The translations under genes were made by a program, and so were the position numbers. Below the pieces are notes generated by a model. The model made no database searches. It saw nothing but the letters and a program-made list of their open reading frames with translations, and was not told the origin of the DNA. Positions 44,889-55,447 of a DNA stretch of 64,000 nt are shown here, piece by piece; positions within the stretch are counted from its first letter, which is position 1; each line of letters starts with the position of its first letter. The DNA is from Patiria pectinifera (lineage: Eukaryota; Echinodermata; Asteroidea; Valvatida; Asterinidae): contig CM057142.1 in assembly GCA_029964075.1 (NCBI GenBank), forward strand, positions 4,107,770 through 4,171,769. Reading direction: 5' to 3'.

Positions 44889-47800
44889 CTGTTGGGCAGG
44901 GGGAAAAAGCAACCAAATCGTCATCAACGCATATCGTTTAAACATATTTTTCCATTTTTTTGTATCTGAGAAAAACCAACAATATGCAGAAATTAATCGC
45001 ACAGTTCGTTATTGCCATAGCATGATGATTTTTGGACACTGATTAAAGTATACACGGAGCCATCCGTAACAGCTACAGGTTGTCCCACAAAAACCTAACA
45101 GTCGAAAACCAATTAATAAAGGTATAATATTGCGTGTGAAATTTGGAACAATTTCAAATTACCTCTTAAAAGTCAGATAACCAATCTAGTACAAACTTCA
45201 TTTCATTCAAATCGATGCATTGGAACAAACGTTATTCTTCATCAAACTCAAGGGCTGAAAGCCGTCTTGGACCACTTTCCTTGAAAGTGAGAAAGCGCAG
45301 TTAGAGAAACACACACGGTTTATTTCCTTTGTTCAAGAGTAACGTGTGACTTTTCTACGGCTTCGATAACTTGATAAATAAAAATTGGTCCAAGTGGTTT
45401 TTCAAGTGCAGTATTGTGATTGCTGTATCTATTGAACAAAACATCCTAACGAAACCAATAAAAAAAGCATTTGGAAGACCAATTATTCTACTCAGCAATA
45501 AGACTCAATTTTAAATACTATCCCAATGAAAACATGCCCGAATCGACTGTTCGTTTTTTTTTGTGGGACAACGTGAAGACGTTTGAGTACTGAATGAAAT
45601 AATGGCATTTTTGAACTTTCTGAAGTCGGGCTTTCTGAAATTGGAATTCGGGGAATACCAAGCTTTGTCCTGGATTTAAAAAACCACAGTAAGGCCAAAA
45701 AAGTCTTTGGTTTCTGGTATGGAGCTTGTTCCAAATGTGGTGCAGCGACGCGGCTTTGTTCCCCTTTATTTTTCTTCAAATGTCGGCTGATGACTGAATA
45801 TGGTGCCCGACTAAATTTAGTGCAAATATATGGGAGCCAAGAGAGGCCACATAAAGCTTATACTCGATCGCAGGATTCCAGTCAAACCACTGAGTTTGGC
45901 GGTTTTGAGATATCTTACATTGAAAAACAAACTTTTAAATTTTGCCAACGCGCATGGCTACGACGACGCACGCGCATACCAGAAACCGGAGACTTTGTAA
46001 ACCTTTACCAGTCCATCCTGTGCATGTAGCACCACACCTAATGACCTTATACATTGATTACAAAACACGATTTACCAACTTAGTGTTTTGGGCCGACCGA
46101 TCTAACGATTCAAAGTTTTATTTATTTATTTATTTATTTTACATCTTTTGACATTAAAATATATGATAAAATGAACAGGGGATGTCAAGCAAAAAAAAAA
46201 CCCACAAGTATAAAACTGTCATCTTAATTTGTTCATCCTGACCCCTGTTCAAAAAAAATATATATCAAGATAAAAAGATAATTGCACGGTACATGTTAAC
46301 CTTAACCATTGTTGAAATTATATAAATAAAACGATCGTTTAAAACAAGAAAAAAAATATCCAAGATGCAGTGCAAACCCATCTATAGTAAGTGTCTTTTT
46401 AATAAACATGAGTGCTACTTACCTGATGTGAGCCCACCAAGTGCTGCAGCCACTCCAGTAAAGACTCCTTGCCAGCCCAGTATACTAACTAATCGGTCGT
46501 CTGTCGAGAGGAACCGAGTCATGACTTCAACAGTTTGGTATATCAACGAATTTGCCGCCCCGACCACACCCACCACGGCCATTTGTCCAATGAACGGTCT
46601 GATAAAGGCGTGGCCGACCAGAGACACACACAGCAAACCACACCCGAAACACGCCAAAAACGTCATACGTGGTTTTAGGCTGAAACATTGAAGCACGGGG
46701 GCTACGGCTTTACCAATAATGTTACCTATCCCGAACGCAGTGGGCAAGAAAGACGCCTGGGTTTCCGTCAGGCCCTGGAATTGTCCGTGCGACACCATGT
46801 AGACCATCCAGCCACTGAACGCAAAGGCTACCGTACACCTGGCTGCAGTCAGCAAGACAAACCTGACATCTGTCAGAACTGCACAATCGAGAGCAGCGAT
46901 GAAGCGTCGGCAAAACTCTCTCGCCCTTTCACGCAGGTTTTGCTCTGGGAGATTTCGAGCTGCAGAGGAATTGCAAACAGAGGTACCATTGGCTTCTTCA
47001 TCAGCGTGCATGCTGTCATCTTCTCGAAGCACTTGGTACTCTTCACCGTCCGTCGAGGAGGAAAACTGATCCCTTTGCACTAACATACCACAGGCCACCA
47101 GATGAAATGAGACACCTCCCAGCACGAGCATGGTTCCTCTCCAGCCATAGGTGTCAACAAGTACCTGGGTGACGGGTCCTAGAGTCATAATACCTATAGG
47201 CATACCCATGGTTCCTATTCCAAAGGCGGTCACATAGTTGTCCTTGAAATACCAGGCCATTGCGGCAAAGTTGTTGAACCAAACAAACGAGGACCCTACA
47301 CCTAAAAAAACAAATACATATAATTATTTTGGGATGACATAATTATTTTGAGATGACAACCAGCTCTGTTTATATCTTACACGGATAGTTCGGTTCCTTC
47401 ATGATTTAGTATTTACTCTTTCAGAAAGAACACATGAAGTGGGGCTTCATTTTCCCCTGAAAAGCGCATTTCTTGGCCTTAGACCTATCGTCCTTATCTG
47501 GGGAGACATTGACGTGATAATACAATGTATTGAAATAATTCATTTTCTAAATATTTGAGGAGACAGTTCGGAAACATTATATTTTAAAACAAATTTCGAT
47601 TTTCTTGAGCATTCAGCGTTGAATTTATGAAACAGTATGTGAGGGCTTTGGAACCACTGCATAGATGGCAAGGTGTTTTTTTTCTCAGACGCATGGCCCG
47701 GGTGATCGAATGGTTTAGACATCTGTATTAGAGGTCGTGGGTTTGACTCCCAACCGAGCAAACTTTTGATGTTTTCTTTTATACGCAAACTCAATGGCAG

Positions 47801-48767
47801 TACTAGAGTATACAATAATGTTTATGACAACAAAATGGTCACATCAAGAACTATTTTCGGTCTGTCATCTATTCAACAATGGCCTATTTATAATGGTGTG
47901 TAATCGGAGACTCTACTAGCCTAATTCAAAACTTCACATTCATTTGCAAAATAAAAAAAGAGAGAACAACGAGTCACTGTATTTTGAAAGTACAACAAAA
48001 CTGAAACGCTCGCAGCAAATTATTAACTTTACCAGCCAATCCAATGATAAAGATGGCCACTTGAGAGACGGTCGTCGATATTGATGTCAACATGAAACCT
48101 GCGGTGCACAGAAGTCCACCAAAGATCATCATTGGACGGCTACCGAGAAGACGGGAGAGGGCTCCTACGACAGGCCCTGGAAAAGAGGAAAACTCGGACT
48201 TATACTTCGTGCCAGGGCTGGATGAAGATTTTTGGAGGCCCTGGGCCCAACAAAATGTGGTATAGGACCAATAAAAAACAAAACACAAACATAGGAACAG
48301 AAATGCTTATGGCAACGACATGATTTATTTATATCCATCTGCAGTGTCAAACTAAAATTTCGACAACTGATGATAGTACCGTTGCATGTTTTGGCCCGGT
48401 ACTTTCTAAGATGTTTGCAGAAAGTTGCGATATTAAACTTGGGAGCTCCTATGCTATATAGGCCCGGGCCTGTGCGTCAAATTAGTCTACTGTTCCATGC
48501 TCCGTGCATATGGATGTAAAAGGTAGTATTATGAAATAAAAATGAGATAAACTTACCCAGGCAGTTCAACGTCACGTTGTACCAGACTGCAATCCACCCG
48601 ATGATCCACAGGTCGCTATCGAAGTCATTGTTGATTGGAATGAGGAGGACGCCCAGCGCTTTGATGTTACCCATGGTCACAAAACAACAGACAAACAGCG
48701 ATGCCACCATCACCCACCCCCACTTGTCATTGTCGTAGGTCACCGCTGTGCCAGGTGATGACGCCAT
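44764..48767 (-). CDS. Monocarboxylate-transporter-like (SLC16) protein, four coding exons
   Basis: The coding sequence joins 48767..48557, 48176..48033, 47301..46423 and 44888..44764. It has 1359 nt and encodes 452 residues, with all introns in phase 1 and GT/AG ends. It is a major-facilitator protein of about 12 helices. The N-terminal signature NDKWGWVMV (residues 13-21) stands for the SLC16 [DE]G[GS][WF][GA]W motif. WYFKDNYVTAFGIGTMGMPIG near the fifth helix matches the YFxxxxxLAxG motif. A long acidic cytoplasmic loop (DGEEY..EDD..DEE) lies between helices 6 and 7. SLC16 members move lactate, pyruvate, amino acids or thyroid hormone. The substrate here is unknown and it looks like an orphan MCT rather than MCT1-4. 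The start ATG has G at -3 and +4. Confidence 0.92.
45693..45997. mobile_element. GGCCAAAA-ended miniature element, right tip lost
   Basis: The left end is GGCCAAAAAAGTCTTTGG and the right end CCAGAAACCGGAGACTTTG without the closing GGCC. TAA lies on both sides (45690..45692 and 45998..46000). The interior matches the element at 49217 in the opposite orientation, including AGTCAAACCACTGAGTTTGG. It is in intron 3 of the SLC16-like gene. Confidence 0.75.
46423..47301 (-). CDS. SLC16-like exon 3 (helices 4-11 and central loop)
   Basis: Encodes residues 119-411. The acceptor is TTTTTTTAG and the donor GTAAGT. The open frame begins upstream of the first Met with VGSSFVWFNNFAA, which continues the transporter. 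The C-terminal half has FSLKPRMTFLACFGCG and the GHAFIRPFIGQ segment, whose Arg sits near the family's charged TM8 position. Confidence 0.94.
47690..47820 (+). repeat. tRNA-derived SINE fragment
   Basis: GGGTGATCGAATGGTTTAGA, CATCTGTATTAGAGGTCG and GTGGGTTTGACTCCCAACCG parallel the tRNA-Ser-like head at 21256. The tail CTAGAGTATACAATAATG is a diverged form of that repeat's tail. It lies in intron 2 of the SLC16-like gene. Confidence 0.65.
48033..48176 (-). CDS. SLC16-like exon 2
   Basis: A 144-bp exon encoding residues 72-118 with split Gly codons at both ends. The acceptor is TTTTCCAG and the donor GTAAAG. It reads PVVGALSRLLGSRPMMIFGG and ends IIGLAG, matching helices 2-4 of the family, with the conserved GSRP loop. 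Confidence 0.95.
48557..48767 (-). CDS. SLC16-like exon 1 (start codon, first helix)
   Basis: Encodes residues 1-70 plus one base of Gly71. The donor is GTAAGT. A TTTCAG 17 bp upstream of the ATG may be the acceptor of a 5' UTR intron, so the promoter is probably further upstream. Confidence 0.94.
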
Positions 48768-49216
48768 TTCGTGAGTTACTGAAAGCGATGCATGAAGAAC
48801 CCGTGAAAGATAAATATATTGCCCTTAAATAAGTTGTCGCAGTCACGTATACAGCCCCCAAACTGAACACGAATTAAGAGACTATCATTTGTCTTGTACA
48901 TACATTCTACTTCTTTTAATCAATTTCCATGATGTTCATTTTAAACAAGGACCCTAGTCTAGCAGCAGTAGACGATACCGCCTCTGAGGGGCCGCCCGAG
49001 TTAGTATTCGTTCTACTTGAGACTCGGCTCGAGTGAAGGCTGGCGCATGGTTCGAACAGAAAACGTCCGACTCGTAACGAATCCAGGAATCGATATTAAA
49101 AAGTGTATCAAACCATATCGGATTATGAGGATGTAATATTATGCCCCGTCAAACTTGAAGCACAAGCAAACCATATGGCAGCTGAATTATCTTTTATTTG
49201 TCTCATTGTATATTTA

Positions 49217-49580
49217 GGCCAAAAAAAGTCTCCGGTTTCTGGTATGCGCGCGCGTCGCCGTAGCCATGCGCGTCGGCAAAATGAAAACGTTTTTTTTTTC
49301 CAATGAAAGATGATGTCTCAAAACCGCCAAACTCACTGGTTTGACTGGAATCCTGCTGCTGCACAAATTTAACGTGTTTTTGGATTGGGCTATGGTCGAG
49401 AATAAGCTTTATGTGGCCTCTCTGGACTCCCATAAATTTGCACTAAGTTTAGTCGGGCACCATTTGCAGTCATCAGCCGACATTTGAAGCAAAAAAATCA
49501 GGTAAAAAAAAAAAGAAGCCTCGTCGCCGCACCACTTTTTGGGCAAGCTCCATACCAGAAACCGGAGACTTTTTTTGGCC
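49217..49580. mobile_element. GGCCAAAA-ended miniature element, intact
   Basis: The ends GGCCAAAAAAAGTCTCCGG are perfect inverted copies for about 30 bp. TTA lies on both sides (49214..49216 and 49581..49583). It is 364 bp with no coding. It is the best-preserved of four copies. Confidence 0.88.
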
Positions 49581-50099
49581 TTAGGCTAATTGAAAGAAAA
49601 ACCGATTTCAGTCTGTCGTGCATGTCAAATGTGCGCTGTGCTGGTAATGAGTGTTTGGGTTCTTTGTACATCCACAGCTTTGCTTAGTTATTTCTGCAGC
49701 TGTCCACTGCCATAGAAATCATGCGAACAATAATCACCATTTACCACACATTCCCTTTAATCTGCAATATTGAATCTGCAGATCCGCAACACGTCAAGCT
49801 TATTGTTGGTCAATGACTCTGTAACAGTCCGTTTCAATTTATTTATTTATTTTTTATTTGATGTGTCCTTTCCTTTCCACCTTACAAGTAAAAGTTCCTA
49901 TGCAAATGTATTTTCTGATCCTGTGTGAATATTCAATGCTATGTGCATTCTTAGACATTCCTCAGTTGGGTGTAGTTCTTTTGTGTTTGATCGGGTGGGT
50001 GTGTGTGTGTGTGTGTGAGTATATAAGTGTATGGTTAGCGTGACTGCAGCCCACTCTATCTCATATTGAGAGCTCACTAGACACCAAGACAAATATCCT

Positions 50100-50148
50100 G
50101 CTGCCTGATGCCTGCTGCCTGCTGCCTGCTGCCTGCTGCCTGCTGCCT
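50100..50148 (+). repeat. TGCCTGC-type tandem repeat
   Basis: Six or seven units of CTGCCTG in a row; the first carries a GATG variant. Confidence 0.9.
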
Positions 50149-51275
50149 AACCTTTTTGCTGAGCAGAGTATTCAGACTCTGGTGTAAAGCAAACTTTTAT
50201 TAGCAGAGCCGAGCCGTGTACTGCAGCATTGCAATTTTGCTCCACTGTCTGCTGGTGAGCTGTAAAACCAGATACGGGGAACCTCGCTGCAAAACCAAAG
50301 TATTACTGGGGATTTCAGCCAGCTGAGGAACTTCTTCTTTGTCACCCATATAATGGTCTGATAGTCTGACGTTGCAATGGGACCGTCACGTTACTACTGT
50401 GCTAGCTCTAGCTGTGTCAAGACCTGACCCTGGTACTAACCCAAGATCCAGAACAAGTCTGAGGAGACCCTTTTGACGGCTCAGTGGAACACCAGAACTG
50501 TAATTAATACTGGGTGAACTTTACAGATTTTACAGCGTGTATAGCCGTTAATAATTTTCATATATTGTATATCGTCAACTGGTCAGAGATGGAGTGATTT
50601 ATTCTGTGTGTAATTTGTGCCACCGAAACCGTGAAACTCAAATAATAGCAAGTATAACAAAGTGTTTGTTTTTTGGTGAAAGACACTTAAGAATAAGTAA
50701 ACCGTTCAGTGTTAATTTGATTTACAAGTAAACGCATAAGTGATCCCACTGGTGTAACAACTAAAATTTCAGTTAAAGTAAACAGAAGTGTAAATTAGTA
50801 GTGCAGTACAAAAAACCTAGTGTAATTAAGTTAGTGTATAGTGCACATAAGTGCACTGTGTTTCAAGTATTCAACTTGAAAGATAATCTTGTTAATTCAA
50901 GTGAAGTGTAATACCGTTTTTGAAACGGAAGTGTAGTAAGGTTTTTGTAAAAGAAGAAGCTGAAGGATTCAAGTTTGAAAACAGTGGTTCAGTCAGAGAT
51001 TTATTTATTAATTTAATTCCGTGGTCATAGTCCCAGAAGAGTACATTTAAATCAATATAATTGTGTCGTCCTTCATTGAATGTTTTTAATATTAAAGTTT
51101 TTGTAAATAATTGTCACTGAAAGAAAATTCTCCGTGTTGATTTATTTGCGTTGACAACAGTCTGACAGACTCCCATTTAACAACTGTATACATGTAATAT
51201 ATATCCTTCTGGCATAATGCTCCAAAACTCATTGCAATTGAAGCTATAGTAAATAAGCAAATATCTAACTTTACA

Positions 51276-51640
51276 TCTATGACTGCTGAATTGAGACCGT
51301 CGGTCATCCTAAAGTTCAAAGGGAGCTGTTGTCCTCTAATTTCTGTAAGTCGCTTTATTGATGGACACAATCTGTTAAGACCAGTGGCCCATAACATAAT
51401 CTTCAATGAATTTGCATGATCATAAAGGTGTGCTGGTCAGCTACGTATTGTAGCATTTGACCTGCTGAATCTATGACTGCTGAATTGAGACCGTCGGTCA
51501 TCCTAAAGGTCAAAGGGAGCTGTTGTCCTCTTATTTCTGTCAGTCGCTTTATCAAGGGACATAATCTGTTAAGACCAGTGGCCCATAACATAATCTTCAA
51601 TGAATTTGCATGATCATAAAGGTGAGTCGGTCAGCTACGT
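51276..51640 (+). repeat. Tandem duplication, 194-bp period
   Basis: TCTATGACTGCTGAATTGAG begins at 51276 and again at 51470. The copies stay alike through CATGATCATAAAGGTG and GGTCAGCTACGT, differing by about ten substitutions. Two copies only. Confidence 0.9.
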
Positions 51641-51988
51641 GTACACAGTATATCAGGTAGGTTTTGGATGAGCGCATTTATTGAATTCAATTTAAGGCAG
51701 TATCGGCTGAGTGTAATGTAAAACAAAAGAGAGAAAGAAAATCCTACTCTAGCCATGTATTTTTGTTAAACAAAATAGTCAGTTATTTTACATGTTCTCA
51801 AAGAAATGCACGGCCCTGTGTGATCACTGTAAACAAATTTAAAGGTCGCCAGTGCAGTCAAAGAATAGGCATGCAAAATATTAAAAGCACATTTGGAAAT
51901 AAAATTCAAGGAGAATTTTGTCAGATCTACTTTGAAAAGTTTGCCTTTCTTTCACAGAATCTTGTGAGCAGAGTAAGCGGACCTCAGC

Positions 51989-52381
51989 CAAGGGCGTAAA
52001 TCGGGGGGGGGGGGGGATATCCCGGCCACTTTTTGACAGGGGCAAGATGGGCCATTGGATCACCCGCCGCAGAATTTTGTGGTGAGAAAAAAAATGCCGA
52101 TTTTGATGTTATCTTTCAAACGGTCCAAATGTACTAAAAACGGAGAAGGAACAGTACAAAAGCTTAAAATATACCGTTTGGATGTAAGGTTAAGCCCCCC
52201 CCCCCGCTTTTCTAGTTTCCGCCGGGCAATTTAAGGATTTCGGGTCATCCCCTATTGTAGCCCAAGTTGTTTTGGCCGCCTCTTCATCATTCACCGTACG
52301 TGGTGCGGTAAGGGAGTCCATGCACCTGGGCTGGTCATCCCCAAACCCCCCAGTCGCCGACACGGATTTACGCCCGGACTG
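51989..52381. mobile_element. 393-bp hAT-like element with 8-bp duplication
   Basis: The left end is CAAGGGCGTAAATCGGGG and the right end the complement of CAGTCCGGGCGTAAATC. ACCTCAGC lies at 51981..51988 and 52382..52389. G and C runs lie inside, and no transposase is present. Confidence 0.88.
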
Positions 52382-53149
52382 ACCTCAGCTGTAGCTTTTG
52401 CTTATCGTCGCAAAGAAATTCAGGAGCAATTTCTAAAACTTATTAAAAGGTTCCAAGGCGCAGTGCCTAGAATTGATTTCTTTATCAGACATGATACTTA
52501 CTGTGGCCTTTTGATAACACTTTGTGATTCGTCCCAAGTAGCGTTACCGACGCTCGTTTGTTAATTTAAGATTGCCCTTCAACGTCACCGAAGACCCTCA
52601 TTGAAATTATTTTGTACGTCAATGCCATAACGCGGCCTGCAGACCACGCCTCGCCCTTGGCCGGCCCAGGCTGGCACCCCAGCACTTGAAAGTACGGTCA
52701 CGAAGTTCATCGGGTGGTTATGAGTCCACAGAGGGCGCCCTTTCGGGTGAAAACACGGAGCCTAAATCCTCGAAAACTCAAGAGGGCGGTATTGAATTCC
52801 ACCGTTAATTTGGCAACTTGCATCGACGACAGGTGTTTCACCGTGATATCTATCTTGAATCGGCATATGTATGTATCGTGTTGGACGACACCCAGGTGCA
52901 GGCATCAGCTGAGGAGAGTTGTCAAAAATTCTTATCCATGCCTGTCCACGAATGATTTAATTTGTCTTGTGTAAGAAGGAATAATACTCAGCTTGTGTAG
53001 TAATTAACTGAAGGTGAAGCAGATCTGAAGCGTTTAACGTGGTGAGTAAGACTGGATTTTAACTTGTTCCATGTGTTCAGGCGCGACCGGACATGCCGGA
53101 GCCGGCAGGGTGTGCACGCCACCCGTGCTGCTTTCGGTGCGGTACAGAC

Positions 53150-53460
53150 TAGCCCCATAAATGTGGCCAATTTACTGGACTACCTCCGTAAATAAAGGCC
53201 ACACTTCCACCATGTACAAAAACATGTCGAACTTTGTCAAATTTTGATTTTCACATTTAGGCCTATAGGCCTTTTTAGTTTATTTTTGCTTAAGAAGCAC
53301 CCTCTTTATAGGCTAATCAGAAAGTGCTGCCTTTTTCAGATGTCTATTTTTCGTGAAATTTTCCAGATTCTTTTGCACACATTTGCATATCAAAATTTCA
53401 ACATGAAATTTCACGAAAATTAGACATCTGCATTTGCTTTTTCGGGACTCCATACTAGGC
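53150..53460. repeat. Partial older copy of the TAGCCCC fold-back family
   Basis: Starts TAGCCCCATAAATGTGGCC like the element at 53662, then has its own inner dyad TTTCGTGAAATTT / AAATTTCACGAAA. It breaks off at the outer element's target site. Confidence 0.65.
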
Positions 53461-53470
53461 CTACATCATC

Positions 53471-54233
53471 TAGCCCCACTTGTGTGGCCTCTGTATTGCT
53501 GCGCTGTACGTTAGGCCACGTGTCTGGTTTCCCAATCTACTGAGGAGTTTAGCCCGGAACTTGCACATGAGGACTCCAGAAAGATGTCTAAATTTCTCTA
53601 AAAATTTGAAGAAAGATTACCTTGTCTACCAGGAGGGCAAAAGATAAGACACCATACATTGTAGCCCCATAAATGTGGCCTATTTACTGGACTGCCTCCG
53701 TAAACATAGGCCACACATCCACATGTACAAAAATCGTGTCGACTTTGCCAAATTTTGATTTTCACATTTAGGCTTAGTTTGTAGGATTTTTTTGCTTTAG
53801 AAGCATACCTACCCTCTTTATAGGCTAATCAGAAAGTGCTGCCTTTTTCAGATGTCTAATTTTTGTGAAATTTCATGTTGAAATTTTGATACGCAAACGT
53901 GTAAAAATGAAATCTGGAAATCTGAAAAAGGCAGCACTTTCTGATTAGCCTATAAAGAGGGTGAGTATGCTTCTAAAGCAAAAAAATCCTACAAACTAAG
54001 CCTAAATGTAAAAATCAAAATTTGGCAATGTCAACACGTTTTTTGTACATGTGGATGTGTGGCCTATGTTTACGGAGGCAGTCCAGTAAATAGGCCACAT
54101 TTATGGGGCTACATACCTTGTAGAATACAACTGTATGTATGTAAAAAAATTGCCAAAAAAAGGTGCGCCAGGCTTTGGACTAAACTCCTCAGTACTGTAG
54201 CGCAACAATACCGAGGCCACACAAGTGGGGCTA
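53471..54233. mobile_element. Outer TAGCCCC fold-back with 9-bp duplication
   Basis: The ends are TAGCCCCACTTGTGTGGCC and its complement. TACATCATC lies at 53462..53470 and 54234..54242, a perfect 9-bp duplication. The arms also pair at CTGAGGAGTTTAG and its complement near 54182. The arms are separated by a second element, so without that insert the element is about 300 bp. Confidence 0.9.
53662..54111. mobile_element. Inner TAGCCCC fold-back nested in a relative
   Basis: The 450-bp element is almost wholly palindromic, with ends TAGCCCCATAAATGTGGCC. The flanks CATACATTG (53653..53661) and CATACCTTG (54112..54120) form a 9-bp duplication with one mismatch. The arms meet near 53885. It has landed inside an element with the same end type. 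Confidence 0.9.
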
Positions 54234-54672
54234 TACATCATCAGGTATTGCGTAGGCACCAATTATGTGGAAATAGCTGTATCGCGTTTACCAATAATTT
54301 TTTTAAATCATTTTCACTCGTACCCCCAGTCAAAATCTTCAGATTTCACCCCCAAAACAGTCTTCAAACTGCCTTATGCGCCCCTGTAGGCTTCAGTGGG
54401 AATTGAAAATACAAATGGTGGTGGTTAGGTTCACATACCTTAGGGAAGAAAAGAGAAATTTCACCTTCAATTCGGGAAACATCCTTGTTGCACGCGCCGT
54501 GTTTGAGACTGTCATTTTGAATTCAGGAAAAGTGACTTGTTCATGGCTCCTGGCTAGATTGTATTCTATGGATATGATGCCTCAACTTTTGCCCTGTAAA
54601 TTGATTAGGTTACATGTATCTTATTCCAATTTTTTGAGAAATTTAGGCATCTCTCTGGAGCCTTATGCACAC

Positions 54673-55447
54673 GGGCAATTCCACTCAAAGGTGGACACTG
54701 CTGGAAAGTGGAAAATGTATGAAATCTTCCAAACTACAAACATCACAACATCACATGTGGTGTCAATTAACGGGGACAACAAGATCTTTTATTTGAGTGG
54801 TGTGCCAATGAGATGGGATGTACATGTAGTTAAGTGTCATTTTGGGTCACAAATTATTTTTGTTTTTGGGTTAAAATCATGGATTTTTGGTAGTCATTTT
54901 GGCACCATGTTTTAACATGCAAAATGTGACTGTTATTGAGAGTTTTTGTGTTTAAAGCAGAGAGAAAGGTTCATATATTATAAGAAAAGAGTTTCATTAT
55001 GTTGCAGTTCATCAAACTCAGACTTCACGCTGTGTTAGGAACATGAAGAGGAAGTAACGTGAGTGACGTAACGTGAGAGAGGGTACCTCCCTGTAATGTA
55101 ATGTCCCTTGCATCTAAAATACACACTTATTTGATTCAAAATGGGTTTTAATGGGGTTATTGAAAGGCAAAATAATGTTACTTCTGTGTTGCAGACTACA
55201 GTTTGAGTAGACTGAGAATTGCAGGACAGTTTTCCATGTCCTTTTTTGTAACGTCAGTGACGACCAACGAAACACATGTTTTTAAAAAGTGAATGAACTG
55301 ATAGAATTTTTCTTTCCATTTTTGAGTACCCCTTACCCCAAGATTGTTGTATGGCTGGTTTTGATTCAGCTTGATCAAATACTTTTGAAGCAGTAAGAGG
55401 TCAAAGTAGCCTCATGGCGTATAACGTGAGTGACGGTGGAATTGCCC
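54673..55447. mobile_element. GGGCAATTCCAC-ended element
   Basis: The ends are GGGCAATTCCAC and its complement GTGGAATTGCCC. Internal words AACGTGAGTGACG recur near 55058 and 55424. The ends match those at 63582..63855. The 179-codon open frame overlapping the left end (54376..54915) resembles no protein family and straddles the boundary, so I do not call it. Confidence 0.5.

Larger units (their letters stand above)
48785..53145. other. Upstream flank of the SLC16-like gene, repeats only
   Basis: No gene was supported. It contains a GGCCAAAA-ended element (49217..49580), TTTA and GT microsatellites (49840..49862 and 49998..50018), a TGCCTGC array, a tandem duplication (51276..51640) and a hAT-like element (51989..52381). 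The rest, including 50150..51270 and 52390..53145, shows nothing recognisable. Confidence 0.45.

Noticed and set aside
46688..47083. 131-codon plus-strand open frame
   Set aside because: Antisense shadow of SLC16-like exon 3.
54376..54915. 179-codon open frame on the plus strand, one of the longest with no known motif
   Set aside because: It has no recognisable domain and no splice-supported partner, and it crosses the boundary of a GGGCAATTCCAC-ended element. Such length is expected by chance in 64 kb of AT-rich DNA.
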